From an uncultured Clostridia bacterium (lineage in GTDB: Bacteria; Bacillota; Clostridia; Oscillospirales; UBA644): a stretch of DNA of 64,000 nucleotides. Shown piece by piece: positions 31,548 to 41,205 of this stretch. The stretch lies in the NCBI GenBank assembly GCA_948443805.1, contig CAOJUB010000010.1:1-64000 (forward strand), given 5' to 3'. Both the position numbers and the translations under genes were made by a program. The notes below the pieces were generated by a model. The model saw only the letters and a program-made list of their open reading frames with translations. It ran no database searches and was not told the DNA's origin. Numbering within the stretch: position 1 is the stretch's first letter; each line of letters begins with the position of its first letter.

Positions 31548-33629
31548 ATGAGTTTATCCTTTTTTGAAATGGCTGCGGTGGGGATTGCTGCGCTTTCCTT
31601 TTTTGTTGCGGCCTATCTTTACAGCTGGGTAGCAAAATGCCCATGCAAAAACCCGGAGATTCTCCGGGTCGGAAAACTGATACGAAAAGGCGCGAACACC
31701 TTTCTGCGAAAAGAGTACGCGTCGCTTTCAAAATTTATTCTGATCGCGGCGGCGCTGATCTTTGCTTTTCTTCCGAAACCGGTTCTTGAAGGGGATATTA
31801 CCCCGAACGTGATTATGACCGTTTCCTATATCGCGGGGACGCTTTTTTCGGCAATCTCCGGGAAGATCGGCATTGCGGTGGCGACCAAGGCGAACATGAA
31901 GACCGCCGAGGCGGCCAAGCAGGGGATTCGTCCGGCGTTTATGTGCGGATTCCGGGGCGGGGCGGTCATGGGGATGGCGGTTGTGGGCAGCAGCCTTCTG
32001 GGCGTTGCGCTGCTCTATGCCTATACCGGAAATACCACGGCACTTCTCGGCTTCAGCTTCGGCGCTTCCTCGCTTGCGCTTTTTGCCAAAGCAGGAGGAG
32101 GAATTTTCACAAAAACTGCCGATATCAGCGCAGACCTTGTCGGAAAAGTGGAATTGGGCATTCCCGAAGACGATCCGCGGAATCCGGCGGTGATTGCCGA
32201 TAACGTCGGCGATAATGTCGGCGATGTTGCCGGCATGGGCGCGGATTTGTTTGATTCCAACGTTGCTTCAATGGCGGCGGCTCTGGTCATTGCTTCGGGC
32301 CTGGATCAGGCCTGCGGCACAGATTTTAATGTCATTTCTGTTTTCTGTTATGCGGCGGCAGGGCTGCTGGCTTCCATTATCGGCGTAGCTACGGCAAAAA
32401 TCCGGAAAAACGGAAACCCGACGACGGCGCTCAACAGCAGTACATATTTAACTACCGTTATTTTTTTGGTACTTACCGCCGGCATCACTGCGCTTCTTGA
32501 TTTGGAATGGCGGATTTGGGGCGCTTCGGCGATCGGCCTGATTGTCGGCGTGTTTATCGGAATTGCCTCCGATTATTTTACCGACGACCGGAGAAAACCG
32601 GTGCACAACGTAGCCAAAGCGTCGCGGTCGGGTCCCGCCTTTACTATTCTTTCGGGCGTTTCTTACGGTTTTATCAGCGCTCTGCCTGCGATGGCGGGAA
32701 TCGGGGTGTCTGCTCTTGCCGCTTATAAACTGTGCGAACCGTTGGGCGAAGGGTACGCCATGTTCGGCATTGCCATGGCGGCGGTCGGAATGCTTTCGAT
32801 TGTCGGAATGATTATCTCCAACGACGCTTACGGACCAATTGTTGACAATGCGCGGGGGCTTGCGGAAATGGGCGGCCTCGGCGAAGATGTGATTGAAATT
32901 ACCGATTCTCTTGACAGTGCGGGAAATACCGTGAAGGCGATTACCAAAGGGTTTGCGATCGGCGCGGCGGGGCTTACGGTCATTTCGCTGCTGGGCGCAT
33001 TTATCAGCGAGGTAAACACCGCGGCAAGATCCCTGGGGCTTCCCCAGATTTCCGGTTTTGATATTCAGGATCCTCTGACCTTTTTCGGCATGCTTGCAGG
33101 CGCTGCGGTTCCGGCCGTATTTTCGGCGATGCTGATGCTTGGCGTCGACCGCAATGCGCAGCGGATGGTGGCGGAGATTCACCGGCAGTTCCGTACGATT
33201 GCGGGGCTTCGGGAGGGACGGCCGGGCGCTAAGCCGGAATATGACAAGTGTATTGAAATTGCAACCAAAGGCGCACTATCCGAGTTGATTCCGGCCGGCC
33301 TTTTTGCCATTGCGGCAACGCTGGCCACCGGTTTTATCGGCGGTGTGAACGCCATCGGCGGTTTTCTTTGCGGAAACATCGTCAGCGGTCTGCTGATTTC
33401 TCTGTTCATGTCCAATGCCGGCGGGCTTTGGGACAATGCGAAAAAGTATATTGAAGCCGGCGCGGAAGGCGGAAAGAATTCCGACGCGCACCGGGCCGCT
33501 GTTGTCGGCGATACGGTCGGCGATCCCTTTAAGGACACCGCAGGACCGTCGATTAATACGCAGATTACCGTGGTTTCTCTGATTGCTTCGCTGCTTTCTA
33601 CGGTATTTTTGACGATGTCGATTTTCTGA
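31548..33629 (+). CDS. hppA: Membrane-bound proton-translocating pyrophosphatase
   Basis: Couples PPi hydrolysis to ion export across the cytoplasmic membrane. The 693 residues contain about 15-16 membrane helices. The PPi/Mg-binding signature reads DNVGDNVGDVAGMGADLFDS (about residue 220), preceded by GGIFTKTADISADLVGKVE; the C-terminal acidic cluster is GDTVGDPFKDTAGPS. At the site that separates subclasses the sequence is GNTVKAITKG (about residue 463): Lys where K+-dependent enzymes have Ala, so this is predicted K+-independent and H+-pumping. ATG 31548 has GGAGTGGGG upstream and replaces a longer frame from 31515. Confidence 0.95.
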   Translation: MSLSFFEMAAVGIAALSFFVAAYLYSWVAKCPCKNPEILRVGKLIRKGANTFLRKEYASLSKFILIAAALIFAFLPKPVLEGDITPNVIMTVSYIAGTLFSAISGKIGIAVATKANMKTAEAAKQGIRPAFMCGFRGGAVMGMAVVGSSLLGVALLYAYTGNTTALLGFSFGASSLALFAKAGGGIFTKTADISADLVGKVELGIPEDDPRNPAVIADNVGDNVGDVAGMGADLFDSNVASMAAALVIASGLDQACGTDFNVISVFCYAAAGLLASIIGVATAKIRKNGNPTTALNSSTYLTTVIFLVLTAGITALLDLEWRIWGASAIGLIVGVFIGIASDYFTDDRRKPVHNVAKASRSGPAFTILSGVSYGFISALPAMAGIGVSALAAYKLCEPLGEGYAMFGIAMAAVGMLSIVGMIISNDAYGPIVDNARGLAEMGGLGEDVIEITDSLDSAGNTVKAITKGFAIGAAGLTVISLLGAFISEVNTAARSLGLPQISGFDIQDPLTFFGMLAGAAVPAVFSAMLMLGVDRNAQRMVAEIHRQFRTIAGLREGRPGAKPEYDKCIEIATKGALSELIPAGLFAIAATLATGFIGGVNAIGGFLCGNIVSGLLISLFMSNAGGLWDNAKKYIEAGAEGGKNSDAHRAAVVGDTVGDPFKDTAGPSINTQITVVSLIASLLSTVFLTMSIF

Positions 33630-33663
33630 TTGTTCAAACACGGAAAGGCACGGATGTATAAAA

Positions 33664-34197
33664 ATGCGGATTTGTTATCAAACGCTGACAACAGACAGAC
33701 TGATCTTGCGCAGGCCCCTTTTCTCCGACGCGGCGGATGTTTTCCGCTGTCTTTCGGATGAAGGGGTCTGCCGGTATATCGACGTCGACCGCCATCGCAC
33801 CCTTGCTGATTCGGAGAGTTTTCTCAAACGGCTGATACAGGAAGACCGGGCGGGTATCGGTACGGAATGGATGATCGAAGAAAAAAACGGAAAACGAGTG
33901 ATCGGGATCATTCATCTTTCCTCCCTTTCCGAGGATTTTGCCTACATCGGTTATTTTATCGAAAAAAGACGGTGGGGAAACGGTTTTGCTACCGAAGCGC
34001 TTGCCGCGCTGAAGACGTATGTTTTTTCACAGGAAAAGTTCTCTCGTTTGTACGCGCTTTGTCTTCCTGACAACAAAGCTTCTCTCTGCGTGCTTGAAAA
34101 ATGCGGCTTTTCTTTTGAAAAAAAGGGAGAGTGCCGGGGCGGAAAACATCACGGAAAAGAGATTTACCGCTATGAGGCAAAAAAAATTCAGCCCTGA
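33664..34197 (+). CDS. GNAT acetyltransferase, RimJ/RimL-like
   Basis: A 177-residue acetyltransferase. The start LTTDRLILRRPLFSDAADVF is the classic RimJ/RimL N-terminus; GYFIEKRRWGNGFATEALAAL carries the acetyl-CoA loop (R-x-x-G-x-G/A) and LCLPDNKASLCVLEKCGFSFEKKG the motif B ending. Such proteins acetylate ribosomal-protein N-termini, aminoglycosides or other amines; no substrate can be assigned. The ribosome site is weak: the nearest AAAGG lies about 17 bases upstream. Confidence 0.82.
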   Translation: MRICYQTLTTDRLILRRPLFSDAADVFRCLSDEGVCRYIDVDRHRTLADSESFLKRLIQEDRAGIGTEWMIEEKNGKRVIGIIHLSSLSEDFAYIGYFIEKRRWGNGFATEALAALKTYVFSQEKFSRLYALCLPDNKASLCVLEKCGFSFEKKGECRGGKHHGKEIYRYEAKKIQP

Positions 34198-34246
34198 AAA
34201 AACGGACAGATTTTGTTGAATAAAAAATGGAAGGACGGAATCCAAT

Positions 34247-35686
34247 ATGGAGGAAGAAAGAAAAAGCGAAAGGGAAAATCAAACGGAGTTTCCGACGGTT
34301 CCGGAACCGGTGAATTCGCAGGAGACGATACCGTCTTTCGGACAGAATCCGGACTTCAACCGGACAGAGAACACGGTTTTTGAAGAACTGAAACGCCGGA
34401 CGGAAGCTTCGGCTGAAAAAACAGATAGCTCCTCCGGTTCCGCAGAGGCGGCTAAACCGTCGGTCATCCGGAATCCGGCTTTTACGCCGGAAGGGATTCC
34501 GGTTTCCGGGAAGAAAAAAGAAAGAAATGCCGCGGTTTTGTTTCTTGCGGTGATCGTTTCCCTGGTCGGACTGGTTTTGTTTGTCAGCGGATTGTTTCTC
34601 GCCGCCCATTCCTCGGAATCGGGCAGCCCGGAAAGAGAGATCGGAGAATCCAGGCCGGGTAAGGATCAGAATGCGGGCGGGCAGTCTGTAGACATTCCGC
34701 AGAATCCGGAAAACTCGGTGTCGGTTCCGCCTTCGGTTGATTTTTCTGTCAGCACGCCGCAGAATACGCAGTTAACGACCAAACAGGTGATTCAAAAGGT
34801 GGAACCCAGCGTTGTAATGATCCGGGCTACGGTGTCTTCGGGCACATTTCTTTCCGGAGAATCGATGGGAAGCGGCGTTATTCTGTCGGAAAACGGACAG
34901 ATTCTGACGAACGCACATATTGTCGCCAACGCGGAGTCGATATCGGTTCAGCTCAAAGACGGAACCGAGTACCGCGCCGAAATTCTGGGGGCGGATTCGG
35001 TCTCGGATATCGCCGTGCTTCAAATTGACGCTGCCGGTCTTCCCGCCGCGGAATTTGGCGATTCTTCGCTGCTGGAAAAGGGTGACGAGGTGATCGCTAT
35101 CGGCCATCCCTATTCGGACAAGCTTGCGTATTCTGCAACAAAGGGAATTGTTTCCAATATGCATCAGAATTTCCGTTTTGAGTCTCTCGGCAGTGTTCTT
35201 GACCTGATCCAGCATGACGCGACAATTAATATGGGAAATTCCGGCGGACCGCTGGTGAATATGTACGGACAGGTTGTCGGAATCAATTCGGTCAAAATTT
35301 CGGGGAACTCGTTTGAAAATATCTGTTTTGCCATACAGATCAATTCAGCGCTTGAAATTGCGGGCGATCTGATCCGGCAGGGAGCGGTCGTCCGTCCGGT
35401 CATCGGCGTTCAGTGCCAGACCGATTCTTCGGTCGGCGGCGCGCTGGTTGTCAAAGTTGCGCCGAACGGTCCGGCAGAACAGGCGGGAATTCTTCCCGGC
35501 GATATCATTACCAAACTGAATGGCGAACGGCTTCGTTCCACCGAGGAATTTGTCAGCCTTGTTTCGGCTTTCCAGCCTGGTGATTCGGTCAAAATTTCGG
35601 TATTGCGCGATACCGATGTGTTTGAATTTGAGGTAACGCTAACGGCGGGAAACAAGATAAATTACGACGAAAAAACAGTCGGATAA
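34247..35686 (+). CDS. HtrA/DegP-family serine protease, membrane anchored
   Basis: Extracytoplasmic quality-control protease. The 479 residues begin with about 95 hydrophilic, Glu/Ser/Pro-rich cytoplasmic residues, then one membrane helix (about 98-120), a low-complexity linker, a trypsin-like domain (180-365) and a PDZ domain (380-470). The catalytic triad is His in TNAHIV (about 222), Asp in SDIAVLQI (about 254) and Ser in GNSGGPL (about 331). PDZ binding loop region is NGPAEQAGILPGDIITKLNG. ATG has a GGACGG-type site upstream. Architecture matches Gram-positive HtrA proteins. Confidence 0.93.
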   Translation: MEEERKSERENQTEFPTVPEPVNSQETIPSFGQNPDFNRTENTVFEELKRRTEASAEKTDSSSGSAEAAKPSVIRNPAFTPEGIPVSGKKKERNAAVLFLAVIVSLVGLVLFVSGLFLAAHSSESGSPEREIGESRPGKDQNAGGQSVDIPQNPENSVSVPPSVDFSVSTPQNTQLTTKQVIQKVEPSVVMIRATVSSGTFLSGESMGSGVILSENGQILTNAHIVANAESISVQLKDGTEYRAEILGADSVSDIAVLQIDAAGLPAAEFGDSSLLEKGDEVIAIGHPYSDKLAYSATKGIVSNMHQNFRFESLGSVLDLIQHDATINMGNSGGPLVNMYGQVVGINSVKISGNSFENICFAIQINSALEIAGDLIRQGAVVRPVIGVQCQTDSSVGGALVVKVAPNGPAEQAGILPGDIITKLNGERLRSTEEFVSLVSAFQPGDSVKISVLRDTDVFEFEVTLTAGNKINYDEKTVG

Positions 35687-35713
35687 AAATAGAGAAGAAA
35701 CCGGAGAAATACC

Positions 35714-36394
35714 ATGGCGAAAAAAAAATATTATGCGGTTCGGAAAGGCGTGAAAACCGGCTTGTTTGAAAGCTGGTCGGAATGTGAACCGCTGGTAACG
35801 GGGTTTGTCGGGGCGGAATTCAAATCGTTTCCGACGAAAAAAGAGGCGCTCGGCTATCTGGACGGCGCAGAACCGGAAACCGAACCGAAGGAAAAGACCG
35901 GCAGGACAAAGAAAAAAGACCTTGCTTATTATTTGGAGGAAAGCCGGAATTCTTTTGATTTCGCAGCGCTGCCCGACGATACGGTGGTTGCCTATGTTGA
36001 CGGAAGTTTTGACGGGAAAACCGGGAAATATGCCTGCGGCGTGGTGCTGCTGACAAAAAAAGACGGACTGCAAACCCGGGCGGAAGTCGGCGAAAATAAA
36101 GAAGCCGCGGCGGCAAGAAATGTAGCGGGGGAACTCAGCGGCACGATGCAGGCGGCGGCTTACGCCGTAAAAAACGGCTATCAAAAACTGATCGTTCACC
36201 ATGATTACACCGGAATCGCCGCATGGTACCGGGGGGAATGGAAGGCCGAGAGTTACTGTGCGAGAAATTATGTTGCCTTTATGAAAAAACTTCCGGACAG
36301 TCTTTTAATTTCTTTCCGGAAAGTAAAGAGCCATACCGGCGTTCCGCTCAACGAAGTGGCGGATCTTTTGGCTAAGGGCGCGTTGGGGTTGTAG
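35714..36394 (+). CDS. rnhA: Ribonuclease H1 with viroplasmin-type N-terminal domain
   Basis: Degrades RNA in RNA-DNA hybrids. Residues 1-48 (KKYYAVRKGVKTGLFESWSEC...FKSFPTKKEALGYL) are the caulimovirus viroplasmin-like hybrid-binding domain. After a charged linker the RNase H fold (about 90-226) has the catalytic acids in AYVDGSFD, GELSGTMQAA, HHDYTGIA and NEVADLLAKGA. GGAGAAA precedes the ATG. Twenty-seven bases separate it from the HtrA gene, so they may be co-transcribed. Confidence 0.93.
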   Translation: MAKKKYYAVRKGVKTGLFESWSECEPLVTGFVGAEFKSFPTKKEALGYLDGAEPETEPKEKTGRTKKKDLAYYLEESRNSFDFAALPDDTVVAYVDGSFDGKTGKYACGVVLLTKKDGLQTRAEVGENKEAAAARNVAGELSGTMQAAAYAVKNGYQKLIVHHDYTGIAAWYRGEWKAESYCARNYVAFMKKLPDSLLISFRKVKSHTGVPLNEVADLLAKGALGL

Positions 36395-36397
36395 CTT

Positions 36398-37492
36398 ATG
36401 AACAGAGAATTCATGCATTCACTGGATGTAAAATGCGAGGCAGTCGACGTTTTGGTTGTCGGCGCCGGACCTGCAGGGACTACTGCGGCAAAGGTTCTGG
36501 CCGGAAAGGGGTTTCGCGTTCTTTTGGCCGAACGGTGTAAGTTGCCCCGGTATAAATCCTGTTCCGGCGTTCTGATTCAGAAAACAATGACGCTGATCTG
36601 TCAGATTTTCGGAAAGACGCCGCCCGCTTTGGTTACCTGTTCGCCGGCAGAAAACCGGGGGATGGTTTTTACCGATGACAGAGGAAAGTCCTACCGCTTT
36701 GAACAGCCGGGGCTGAATGTCTGGAGAGACCGTTTTGATTTCTGGCTGGCAAGCGAAGCTTCCCGCTGTGGCGCGGAGATTCTGGACGGCACTGAAGTGA
36801 CGGACTGCAAAGAAACGGACGGCGGCGTTCTTGCGGCCTTGCAGGGAAAGAAAACCGGTTTGGTACAAGCCAAATTTTTGGTCGACTGCGAAGGTGTTAC
36901 CGGCGTCCTGAAACGAAAACTGACGGGGGGCGCCCGGGATTTTATCACGACATTTCAAACCTTCAACCGGGGGACGGTTGCGCTTGATTCGCATTATTTT
37001 TACGCCTATTTGCAGCCGGAATTTTCAGAGTATGACGCCTGGTTTAATGTAAAGGACGATTTGCTGGTTTTGGGCGTTTCTGTCAAAGACCGGGGTAAAA
37101 TTTCCGGTTTTTATCAAAAGTTCACTGCGTATCTGGCCGAACATCATCAGCTGTGTATACAGGAGCAACTCCGGCAGGAGTCCTGGCTGATGCCCCGAAT
37201 TCTTCCGGGATGTCCGGTTTTTACAGGATCGGACCGTATTCTTTTTGCCGGAGAGACTGCCGGTTTTCTGAATCCTATGGGCGAAGGCATTTCCGCTGCG
37301 ATAGAAAGCGGATATCATGCGGCCTATGCGATCGCGTCTGCCTGGGAAACACCGGAAAAGGCAAAGGAACGGTATCGGGAAAGGATACAGCCTTTGGCTG
37401 CCTATATGCGCCGGCAATGGGATTTTACCGCACGGCTTGCCGCGCCTTTTAAAAATATGAAAAAAGCAGAAAACGAACCCGATTCTTTATGA
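36398..37492 (+). CDS. FAD-dependent oxidoreductase, geranylgeranyl-reductase-like
   Basis: A 364-residue flavoprotein. The FAD-binding motif is [21 protein letters not shown] (residues 17-37) followed by [16 protein letters not shown], a pattern of the geranylgeranyl reductase/digeranylgeranylglycerophospholipid reductase group. A second FAD motif is [26 protein letters not shown]. In the known family it reduces isoprenoid double bonds; many bacterial members are unassigned. It starts four bases after the RNase H stop with no clear ribosome site, so translation is probably coupled. Confidence 0.82.
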   Translation: MNREFMHSLDVKCEAVDVLVVGAGPAGTTAAKVLAGKGFRVLLAERCKLPRYKSCSGVLIQKTMTLICQIFGKTPPALVTCSPAENRGMVFTDDRGKSYRFEQPGLNVWRDRFDFWLASEASRCGAEILDGTEVTDCKETDGGVLAALQGKKTGLVQAKFLVDCEGVTGVLKRKLTGGARDFITTFQTFNRGTVALDSHYFYAYLQPEFSEYDAWFNVKDDLLVLGVSVKDRGKISGFYQKFTAYLAEHHQLCIQEQLRQESWLMPRILPGCPVFTGSDRILFAGETAGFLNPMGEGISAAIESGYHAAYAIASAWETPEKAKERYRERIQPLAAYMRRQWDFTARLAAPFKNMKKAENEPDSL

Positions 37493-37507
37493 ACCGGGTT
37501 CGTTTTT
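37471..37507. terminator. Bidirectional terminator overlapping two convergent stop codons
   Basis: AACGAACCCG pairs with CGGGTTCGTT. The flavoprotein stop (37492) and the TepA stop (37487) both lie within the hairpin, and the genes overlap by six bases. Confidence 0.88.
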
Positions 37508-38170
37508 CTGGTTTGCAATCAGTTCCCGCAGTTTTGCCAGCGCATCCTTCAGTCCGCCGATTTGGTCGATAATGCCTTCTTTGACCGCTTCTGTACCGTC
37601 GATGATCGTTCCGATATCGGTTGCCAGGCTGTCGGTTGAGGTCATCAGATTGCGCAGCCTTTCGGGAGAAATTTTTGAATTATCGGAGATAAAACGGATA
37701 ATTCGTTCCTGCATTCGTTCAAAATACGAATAGGTCTGCGGTACGCCGATAACCAGCCCGTTCATCCGTACCGGGTGCAGTGTCATCGTCGCCGACGGCG
37801 CAATGAAGGAGTAGGAGGTGCAGACGGCGAGCGGCACGCCGATGGAATGACCTCCGCCTAACACAAGAGACACTGTCGGTTTGCTCATGCCGGCGACCAT
37901 TTCCGCGATAGCAAGTCCGGCCTCCACATCGCCGCCCATGGTATTCAGGAGTATCAGAAGACCTTTGATATCGTCTCGTTCTTCGATGGCGACGAGCGAC
38001 GGCAAAACGTGTTCATATTTGGTGGCTTTATTCTGAGAGGAGAGCATATAGTGACCTTCGATCTGACCGATGATCGTCAGGCAATGAATCCCTGCGACGC
38101 TGACGGCGCCGTCATGGGCTTCTGAGCCGGCTTCTTCTTCCGGCATCGGATTTTCTTCCGGTTGATCCAA
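37487..38170 (-). CDS. tepA: ClpP-fold protease TepA/YmfB-like
   Basis: A 227-residue member of the ClpP/crotonase-fold S14 group, resembling translocation-enhancing protein TepA of Bacillus. Catalytic Ser lies in [13 protein letters not shown] (about residue 117) and His in [10 protein letters not shown] (about 140); [22 protein letters not shown] is a family segment. There is no signal peptide. The first 20 residues are acidic and low-complexity. In Bacillus the gene neighbours ftsK/spoIIIE; here its neighbours are the flavoprotein and trmL, so that context is not conserved. Confidence 0.85.
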   Translation of the reverse strand: MDQPEENPMPEEEAGSEAHDGAVSVAGIHCLTIIGQIEGHYMLSSQNKATKYEHVLPSLVAIEERDDIKGLLILLNTMGGDVEAGLAIAEMVAGMSKPTVSLVLGGGHSIGVPLAVCTSYSFIAPSATMTLHPVRMNGLVIGVPQTYSYFERMQERIIRFISDNSKISPERLRNLMTSTDSLATDIGTIIDGTEAVKEGIIDQIGGLKDALAKLRELIANQKNEPGS

Positions 38171-38280
38171 TAAAAACGCTTCCTTTCTTTTACGCCGTTT
38201 TTTGAAACCGGCGCTTCATTCTGTCAAATATTATTTACACAAATTTTATGAATATTCCCTGAATTTTGAGCTGTGAAATC

Positions 38281-38309
38281 TTGTAAAAAATTTCATTCTG
38301 TGTTATACT
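38281..38309 (+). promoter_or_regulatory. Promoter of trmL-degV
   Basis: TTGTAA, 17-bp spacer, TATACT. Confidence 0.7.
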
Positions 38310-38349
38310 AAAAAAAGAAAAAGAAACGCTGCGGCGGCAGGAGGTTTTG

Positions 38350-38853
38350 ATGAAACAGCTGAATATTGTTCTTGTTGAACCGGAAATCCCTCAGAACACC
38401 GGAAATATCGCAAGAACCTGCGCCTGTACCGGATGCCGCCTGCATTTGGTGGAGCCGTTTCTGTTTAAGCTGGAAGACCGGTACCTGAAACGTGCCGGGC
38501 TGGATTACTGGAGCAGTCTGGATCTGACGATTCACAAAAGTCTGGATGATTTTCTTGCTTTTGCGGCAGGGAAACCGATGATTCTTGCCTCGACTAAGGC
38601 CGGAAAAAATCATACGCAGGTTTCCTATCCTGACGGCTGTTTTATCCTTTTCGGAAAAGAGACGGCCGGGCTGCCGGAATCACTGCTCCGAGCGCATTAC
38701 GAAAACTGTGTCCGGATTCCTATGAGAAAAACGCTGCGGAGCCTGAATCTTTCCAATTCTGCGGCAATCGTTATTTATGAAGCGCTGCGCCAATCCGGTT
38801 TTGACGGCCTGGAAGAGGCCGGCTGCCTGACAAAAGAAGAAAATAACAGATAA
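38350..38853 (+). CDS. trmL: tRNA (cytidine(34)/cmnm5U(34)-2'-O)-methyltransferase
   Basis: Methylates the ribose of the wobble base in tRNA-Leu. The 167-residue SPOUT protein has IVLVEPEIPQNTGNIARTCA at the N-terminus (motif 1) and the knot region LFGKETAGLPESLL...RIPMRKTLRSLNLSNSAAIVIYE, which form the SAM-binding trefoil. AGGAGG precedes the ATG at 38350. The degV gene follows by 31 bp on the same strand. Confidence 0.94.
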   Translation: MKQLNIVLVEPEIPQNTGNIARTCACTGCRLHLVEPFLFKLEDRYLKRAGLDYWSSLDLTIHKSLDDFLAFAAGKPMILASTKAGKNHTQVSYPDGCFILFGKETAGLPESLLRAHYENCVRIPMRKTLRSLNLSNSAAIVIYEALRQSGFDGLEEAGCLTKEENNR

Positions 38854-38884
38854 TAAAAAATAAGAACAAAGGAGATTTCAGTTT

Positions 38885-39763
38885 ATGGAGAAATTTATTC
38901 TGTCTACCGATTCTACCTGTGATATGCCGATGTCTTACTATGAGGAAAATGAAATCGTTCTTTCCCCGCTGACATTTATCATGGAAGGAAAGGAATACGG
39001 CGGCGAAGGCCTTCCTCAGATGGACGATAAAGAATTTTACAGCAAACTGAAAAACGGAAGCATGCCGAAAACTTCGCAGATCACGCTGGACGGCGCTCTG
39101 CAGAAACTGGAGCCGTTTGCAAAGGAAAACAAACCGCTGCTGCATATTGCCTTTTCTTCCGGCCTGAGCGGCACCTATAACAGTTTTTTGCTCGCTTCCG
39201 AAGAACTCAAGGAAAAATATCCCGATTGGAACGTGATTGTGATTGATTCTCTCTGCGCTTCTATGGGTGAGGGACTGTATTTGGATTATGCCGTAACGCT
39301 GCGCAACGAAGGAAAAAGCATGGAAGAAACGGCGGAGATTCTGGAGCGTGACAAACAGAAACTGTGCCATTTCTTTACCGTTAATAATTTATTTCATTTG
39401 CAGCGGGGCGGCCGTGTTTCCAAAGTATCGGCGGTATTCGGTTCCATGCTTGGCATTAAGCCGGTTCTGCATGTAAATAACGAGGGAAAACTGATTCCGA
39501 TCGCCAAGGTTCGCGGACGCAAAGCTTCACTGGATTATCTGGTTAATGCGGCAATGAAAAAGCTGGATAAAGAGAAGGCGAAAAAATTCTTTGTCAGCCA
39601 CGGAGACTGTTATGACGACGCGAAGTATGTCGCCGACAGGATGACAAAAGAATTCGGAATTCAGGAAAATATGATTCATATGATTGGTCCGGTCATCGGT
39701 TCCCATTCGGGAGACGGTACCGTTGCCCTGTTTTTCCTTGGCTCGGACAGAGATCCTGTTTAA
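38885..39763 (+). CDS. DegV family fatty-acid-binding protein
   Basis: A 292-residue DegV/FakB-type protein. The N-terminus ILSTDSTCDMP and the SSGLSGTYNSFLLA segment line the fatty-acid pocket in the known family, and HLQRGGRVSKV with LGIKPVL are conserved further on. FakB-type proteins present fatty acids to FakA kinase; no fakA is in this window. AAAGGAG precedes the ATG. Ends at a terminator. Confidence 0.9.
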   Translation: MEKFILSTDSTCDMPMSYYEENEIVLSPLTFIMEGKEYGGEGLPQMDDKEFYSKLKNGSMPKTSQITLDGALQKLEPFAKENKPLLHIAFSSGLSGTYNSFLLASEELKEKYPDWNVIVIDSLCASMGEGLYLDYAVTLRNEGKSMEETAEILERDKQKLCHFFTVNNLFHLQRGGRVSKVSAVFGSMLGIKPVLHVNNEGKLIPIAKVRGRKASLDYLVNAAMKKLDKEKAKKFFVSHGDCYDDAKYVADRMTKEFGIQENMIHMIGPVIGSHSGDGTVALFFLGSDRDPV

Positions 39764-39773
39764 TCATCAAGGC

Positions 39774-39818
39774 AAAAAGCGGTTTCCTTCCGCCGGAAGG
39801 GTTCCGCTTTCTTCTTTC
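39774..39818 (+). terminator. Terminator of trmL-degV
   Basis: AAAGCGG/CCGCTTT outer and CCTTCC/GGAAGG inner stems, followed by CTTCTTTC. Confidence 0.8.
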
Positions 39819-39932
39819 GCAGAAAATTCGGAATGGCAATAAGGAGACAACCGGGGCTTGTTCCGGAAGAAACTGTGTTCGCTGGTTTTCGCCGTTATTT
39901 GTGCCGCCATTGGCGGCGGAATGGAGATTTTT

Positions 39933-40922
39933 ATGAAAAAAGACCTGACTTTTGAAGAAGAAGTCCGGAGGGAAAGAATAAGCGACGGTTTTACCTCGCC
40001 GCTGGTTGCCGCCTGTTTGATTTGTTTTCTGCAGGTGCTTCTCGGTGCACTGCAGGATAAGATTTTTCGTTCGGTACCTGAATCGGAGGATTCTTTTTTG
40101 CTGTATTTGCTTCTTCCGCTTCTGTTTTCCGGGATTTCTGTCCTTGTTCCTTTTTATATCTATAACCGTTTGATCGGTGAAAAAATCACGCCGCTGTTCA
40201 AAAGAGAAAATTTGTCGGTAAATCCGTTGGTTTTGCTTTGCGGAATTCTTTCGGTCTGCGGTTTCGGCGTTCTGTTCCGTTTTTTTTCCATGCAGCTTAC
40301 CGGCGCAATGGAAGCTTCGGGTTTTGTTTTTACCCGGGCGGTTCCCCCAACCTACAACCCGGCGCTTTTTATCCTGTTTTCCTCGCTGATTCCTGCTGTT
40401 TTTTACGAACTGGCCTTCCGGGGGATTCTGGCGGAAAGGCTCAAGTTCTGGTCGCCGGCGGCGGCTGTGATTCTTTCGGCGATGGTTTATTCTTTCTGTC
40501 ATTTATCGCTGGATATTATTCCGCATACCTTCGTTTGCGGTTTGCTTCTCAGCTGGCTTTATATCAAAACCAATTCGATTGTGCTGACAGCTGCTGCAAA
40601 TGCCGTGACCAATGCCGTGATTGCTGCGCTCTGGGTCTTTGATTCGCTTTCCGTAACGGCCGCGGTTATCGGCGGGGCGGTTGGCGTCTCCGGTCTGATC
40701 GGCTGTTGGTTTTTGTTGAAAAAAGAACCCGGAACCAAGAAAAATGAGTATTCCGGGAAAGAGGTTCTCCGGGCTGTTTTCACCTCGTTTGCTCTCTATG
40801 TTTTTCTTGTCATCACTTTTTTAGGACTGATGTTTTATCATATCAACAAACCGGATCCCGAACAGCAAACGCCGCCGCTTCAACAGGAGGATAACTCTTT
40901 TGTAATTGAAACGGAGCGATAA
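39933..40922 (+). CDS. CPBP-type intramembrane protease-like protein
   Basis: A 329-residue membrane protein with about eight helices, of the CAAX-prenyl-protease-2/bacteriocin-processing (CPBP) family. Motif 1 appears as FYELAFRGIL: the usual EExxxR has a single Glu (YELAFR), and motif 2 His is in SFCHLSLDIIPH. The loss of one Glu makes catalytic competence uncertain. I choose ATG 39933 (MKKDLTFEEEV) with TGGAGA upstream; a TTG start at 39858 would add 25 residues after an AAGGAG. It is the last gene before the hairpin-chain repeat at 41022. Confidence 0.72.
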   Translation: MKKDLTFEEEVRRERISDGFTSPLVAACLICFLQVLLGALQDKIFRSVPESEDSFLLYLLLPLLFSGISVLVPFYIYNRLIGEKITPLFKRENLSVNPLVLLCGILSVCGFGVLFRFFSMQLTGAMEASGFVFTRAVPPTYNPALFILFSSLIPAVFYELAFRGILAERLKFWSPAAAVILSAMVYSFCHLSLDIIPHTFVCGLLLSWLYIKTNSIVLTAAANAVTNAVIAALWVFDSLSVTAAVIGGAVGVSGLIGCWFLLKKEPGTKKNEYSGKEVLRAVFTSFALYVFLVITFLGLMFYHINKPDPEQQTPPLQQEDNSFVIETER

Positions 40923-41021
40923 ACAGGCTTTTTGTATTCGCTGAGGTTGGCGTAGGCTTTGTGGTCTCAGAAACCTTGCTTTGTAAGCTTTTGCGGTTGC
41001 CGTCGCCCCGTAGCGTTGCGC

Positions 41022-41169
41022 CACCGGTGTTTTTCCGGTGCAAAAAAAGAACAGCAAGCTGTTTCAAAGAACAGTAATCTGTTCTTATGAAAAATAACCA
41101 TTTTAACCTTTCGGTTGAATATCCGTTCCGGATAACCGCTTGTTCTCGGCGTAAAATTCATGGTACAAT
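41022..41169 (+). repeat. Hairpin-chain repeat element, copy 1
   Basis: A run of short palindromes: CACCGG/CCGGTG (41022-41040), AAGAACAG/CTGTTCTT (41067-41086, perfect 8-bp arms with a TAAT loop), TTAACC/GGTTGAA (about 41102-41116) and TCCG/CGGA. It ends in AAAATTCATGGTACAAT, whose TACAAT may be the -10 box of the next gene. The order and sequence match copies at 51205-51419 and, in part, 54241-54359. The 100 bases to its left (40923-41021) are non-coding and unexplained. Confidence 0.7.
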
Positions 41170-41205
41170 GAAAGAATATTTGTGTAAAAGGGGGAAGATT
41201 TGCCT

